DNA of 14,295 nucleotides, from positions 1 through 14,295 of the forward strand of contig DBSW01000021.1 of assembly GCA_002306745.1 (NCBI GenBank). The letters run 5' to 3'. Below are positions 12,857-14,295 of the stretch, in pieces (positions within the stretch are counted from its first letter, which is position 1; the number at the start of each line of letters is the position of its first letter). Made by a program: the position numbers and the translations under genes. This DNA comes from Dehalococcoidia bacterium UBA1332. Its GTDB lineage: Bacteria; Chloroflexota; Dehalococcoidia; Lucifugimonadales; Lucifugimonadaceae. The notes under the pieces were generated by a model that saw only the letters and a program-made list of their open reading frames with translations, had not been told where the DNA came from and did no database searches.

Positions 12857-12915
12857 GGTGAAGTAATTCACCAACATACGATGAATTCGACCCTGGAGGG
12901 TGTTGCCCTTCAGGG
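12857..12915 (+). promoter_or_regulatory. Two hairpins before the small membrane protein at 12965
   Basis: GGTGAA-GTAA-TTCACC (12857-12872) has a GNRA-type loop. CCCTGGAGGG (12891-12900) pairs over ten positions, one of them G-T, with CCCTTCAGGG (12906-12915) around a 5-base loop. A perfect palindrome CGTCCGGACG follows about ten bases later. No CTCAAC is present; instead its complement GTTGAG appears just after the palindrome. No T tract is seen. Confidence 0.5.
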
Positions 12916-12964
12916 GCTACATCCGTCCGGACGTTGAGGTCATTAAACGAAAGGAAGGTGTAGT

Positions 12965-13297
12965 ATGGATAATCGTAGAATGTTCAGGGAAATCAGCAGG
13001 CTCCGCACAACGGACCTGTTGATTGCCAAGATGGACTGCACCAGGAGAATTGCCCTGTTTAAATCGTTGAAGCTTGGTCTTCTCGGTTTGCTGGGTATCT
13101 TCGTTGGCCATGTCGCCAAATCACTGTTAGCGGCACAAGCTATGTCTTGGATAGACTACCTGTCTGTCTCTCTGGCTATGTACTGTGTGATTGGCTATTT
13201 GGTCCTCGATGCTCTTGAAGCAAGTTCAACCGCTCTAAAAGAGCTGATCTGCGACCTACTTGCCCTCCGGATGAGTAGGACCGGGAAGAAGTCTTGA
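12965..13297 (+). CDS. Small membrane protein with two helices
   Basis: The 110-residue protein has a basic N-terminal region (DNRRMFREISRLRTTDLLIAK), two hydrophobic segments (about residues 35-58, LGLLGLLGIFVGHVAKSLL, and 62-85, YLSVSLAMYCVIGYLVLDAL) and a helical basic tail ending in RTGKKS. It should span the inner membrane twice with both ends in the cytoplasm. AAGGAAGG lies 6-7 bases upstream of ATG 12965. No family is recognised. Its position next to another tiny membrane protein suggests a pair, perhaps linked to transfer or exclusion functions of the element, which is speculative. Confidence 0.65.
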   Translation: MDNRRMFREISRLRTTDLLIAKMDCTRRIALFKSLKLGLLGLLGIFVGHVAKSLLAAQAMSWIDYLSVSLAMYCVIGYLVLDALEASSTALKELICDLLALRMSRTGKKS

Positions 13298-13322
13298 CAA
13301 AAGGCTTCTCTGGGATTATTTA
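13294..13322 (+). promoter_or_regulatory. Possible promoter for the 13341 gene
   Basis: TTGACA (13294-13299) is a perfect -35 hexamer, and TATTTA (13317-13322) stands 17 bases later as a poor -10. The -35 overlaps the stop codon of the preceding gene. It would give the small membrane protein at 13341 its own transcript. Confidence 0.35.
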
Positions 13323-13340
13323 ACTAAGAGGGTACAAGTT

Positions 13341-13499
13341 ATGTGGATCACAGTCATGAATCTTTTAATGCTGTTAGCTGTTGCGTTATTACTACTGTTT
13401 ACTGGGATAGCCGTTCGCGCCTATGTGCAAGAGCGTCACTCCTGGAAAGACATTGAAGTAAAAGCGAGCCAGTCTGGCATAAAGGGATTTGATGAATAA
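13341..13499 (+). CDS. Single-span membrane microprotein of 52 residues
   Basis: The frame begins at ATG 13341, with AGAGGG upstream, and ends in TAA at 13497-13499. The N-terminal half is one strongly hydrophobic helix (MNLLMLLAVALLLLFTGIAV), followed by a charged tail (RAYVQERHSWKDIEVKASQS). A bidirectional-looking terminator begins a few bases after the stop, which supports it as the last gene of the plus-strand cluster. No known family is recognised; such microproteins often modulate a larger membrane complex. It may act with the two-helix protein encoded just before it. Confidence 0.6.
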   Translation: MWITVMNLLMLLAVALLLLFTGIAVRAYVQERHSWKDIEVKASQSGIKGFDE

Positions 13500-13504
13500 C
13501 AGTT

Positions 13505-13528
13505 AAGGGCCTCTTCGGAGGCCTTTTT
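13505..13528 (+). terminator. Strong intrinsic terminator ending the plus-strand cluster
   Basis: GGCCTC (13508-13513), tetraloop TTCG closed by C-G, GAGGCC (13518-13523), then five T residues. The stem extends with AA(G) before and (T)TT after, so it may also stop the convergent minus-strand transcript, although the T run on that side is weak. Confidence 0.9.
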
Positions 13529-13538
13529 CTTATCCGTA

Positions 13539-13706
13539 TTATTTTGATGGGCAGAAGGGCGATACTTCCAAGTATGCCGCGTTAATTGAGCAGGCAAAAT
13601 GATATAGCTTCCAAAAGCCATCCAGCTTGTTTCTTTCCAGTACATCTTTCACGGTTCGTGAATCACAAAGCAGCCTTGGTAGGCGGATAACGTCACCATC
13701 GGCCAT
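13539..13706 (-). CDS. Small hypothetical protein, second gene of the minus-strand pair
   Basis: The minus strand encodes 55 residues: MADGDVIRLPRLLCDSRTVK, then a helical DVLERNKLDGFWKLYHFACS and INAAYLEVSPFCPSK. Its ATG (13706-13704) lies inside the end of the upstream minus-strand gene, giving a 14-base overlap, and a TAA directly precedes it in its own frame, so the start is well defined and translation is probably coupled. Residue composition is normal for a real protein. A longer frame in another register (13645-13436) lacks such support and runs under the 13341 gene. Together with the 13693-14103 gene it forms a two-gene unit of unknown role, possibly toxin-antitoxin-like in layout only. 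Confidence 0.6.
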   Translation of the reverse strand: MADGDVIRLPRLLCDSRTVKDVLERNKLDGFWKLYHFACSINAAYLEVSPFCPSK

Positions 13707-14103
13707 TTACGGTATAGGAAATGGTTTGAATGTCCGGTATGGACTGAGAAAGTAAGCACGAGATTTCAGCTTCAGATACTTCTAGTTTTTCGACATCCGC
13801 GACGGTATATGAGCGGATCTCTTTTCCAGGAATAAATTCCAAATAATCTGCCTTATCTCCTATAGCCTGTTCAATGTAAGGAACGGCGCTCATTATCAGT
13901 TTATGTCGAAGTAAACTCGATATTTCAGGCTCGCTTACCAGGTCAATTCTCAGGCGAGGTAATGGTGCATCCATCCGGTACCAATGCACGAGATCAATCC
14001 CTTCACTGCGGCTTTTAACCAGGTGCTGAAGTTCTCGAAAGAATAGGGTGCTGGATGGTATGGATAAGGTTTCCGATACGTCTATATCGCTAAAGTCGGT
14101 CAT
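13693..14103 (-). CDS. Hypothetical protein, first gene of the minus-strand pair
   Basis: A 136-residue soluble acidic protein. It has an amphipathic N-terminal helix (TLFFRELQHLVKSRSEGIDL), a beta-like stretch with LPRLRIDLVSEPEISSLLRH, and a C-terminal part KEIRSYTVADVEKLEVSEAE. The ATG at 14103 is preceded by GGGGGA at good spacing, and a promoter with TTGATG and CATAGT lies just upstream (14139-14167). It converges on the main cluster and shares the terminator region with it. No family is recognised. It is likely cargo in the hotspot region that, in SXT-like elements, lies between s073 and traF. Confidence 0.7.
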   Translation of the reverse strand: MTDFSDIDVSETLSIPSSTLFFRELQHLVKSRSEGIDLVHWYRMDAPLPRLRIDLVSEPEISSLLRHKLIMSAVPYIEQAIGDKADYLEFIPGKEIRSYTVADVEKLEVSEAEISCLLSQSIPDIQTISYTVNGRW

Positions 14104-14138
14104 GTTGTCCCCCGGTTCGTCTTGGACCGACTCCTCAT

Positions 14139-14167
14139 ACTATGCACCGAACGTCCGGTGTCATCAA
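14139..14167 (-). promoter_or_regulatory. Promoter with a palindromic operator in its spacer
   Basis: On the minus strand TTGATG (complement of 14162-14167) and CATAGT (complement of 14139-14144) are spaced by exactly 17 bases. The spacer is filled by the 16-base palindrome CACCGGACGTTCGGTG (14145-14160), perfect but for one pair. A repressor bound there would block RNA polymerase. The minus-strand gene pair downstream might encode its own repressor. Confidence 0.5.
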
Positions 14168-14220
14168 AAAACTGGAGATTTCTAAAGAAAGTCAGGCCAT
14201 TAAGGAGGTAGTTCTTCAAC

Positions 14221-14295
14221 ATGGAGTGTTTCGCCCGAAGATTTGCGGAAACTGAATACAAACACACCAGCGATAGAACCTGGTTGCAGCGGCTT
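14221..14295 (+). CDS. Possible start of a plus-strand gene cut by the window edge
   Basis: An open frame runs from ATG 14221 to the end of the window (25 codons, beginning MECFARRFAETEYKH). A strong AAGGAGG lies upstream at 14202-14208, but 12 bases from the ATG, which is long. A competing frame from 14142 to 14255 (37 residues, with IKKLEISKESQAIKEVVLQH) has coding-like codon use, but its start lies inside the -10 of the minus-strand promoter. Too little is visible to name a product. Confidence 0.3.
   Translation, partial: MECFARRFAETEYKHTSDRTWLQRL

Noticed and set aside
13436..13645. A 69-residue minus-strand frame
   Set aside because: It overlaps both the 13341 gene and the terminator, and the frame at 13539-13706 has better codon use and a coupled start.
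1..14295. CRISPR arrays, tRNA or rRNA genes, insertion sequences
   Set aside because: No regularly spaced repeats, cloverleaf-like segments, transposase frames or terminal inverted repeats were seen on either strand.

Overview
The window looks like the recombination and maintenance core of a gammaproteobacterial mobile element, most likely an SXT/R391-type integrative conjugative element or a related IncA/C-like plasmid. The basis is gene content and order: SSB, a RecT-family annealing protein, a YqaJ/lambda-Exo nuclease, a CobS/MoxR-like AAA+ ATPase, a CobT-like VWA protein, and many small unknown genes on the plus strand. No tra genes, integrase or replication genes are visible, so the element type is inferred and the host genus cannot be named.

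Layout. Positions 1-825 are on the minus strand: the N-terminal part of a spermidine synthase-like membrane protein (1-303), preceded by a decayed gene (327-825) with two in-frame stops and one frameshift. The plus-strand cluster starts at 843: two small proteins, ssb, a small helical protein, then (after one minus-strand gene at 2177-2497) recT, an unknown gene and exo. Next come two small genes, then the set CobS-like ATPase / WGR-domain protein / DUF3150-like protein / CobT-like VWA protein (5910-10572). After these are two small genes, a Toprim primase-like protein whose zinc ribbon is degenerate, an unknown gene and two small membrane proteins, ending at a strong terminator (13505-13528). 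A convergent pair of minus-strand genes (13539-14103) follows, with its own promoter carrying a palindrome between -35 and -10. In SXT/R391 elements the s063-s073 block lies between two insertion hotspots, traN-s063 and s073-traF. The unusual DNA at both ends here fits that plan, but this is recalled knowledge and was not tested.

How it may work together. SSB, RecT and Exo form a single-strand annealing recombination module. The AAA+/VWA pair with its WGR and DUF3150 partners looks like an ATP-driven remodelling machine that may act on DNA or on the recombination proteins; its function is not known to me. Exo, the WGR protein and the DUF3150-like protein all end in Ala-(Tyr/Phe)-Phe, which may mark a common partner.

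The most striking non-coding signal is in the gaps between plus-strand genes. Nearly every gap holds one or more hairpins, usually with the hexamer CTCAAC close by on the plus strand: 13 exact copies in about 2 kb of intergenic DNA. Some leaders contain terminators or hairpins that bury the next ribosome binding site, and several have mutually exclusive pairings. This suggests gene-by-gene RNA-level control inside one long operon.
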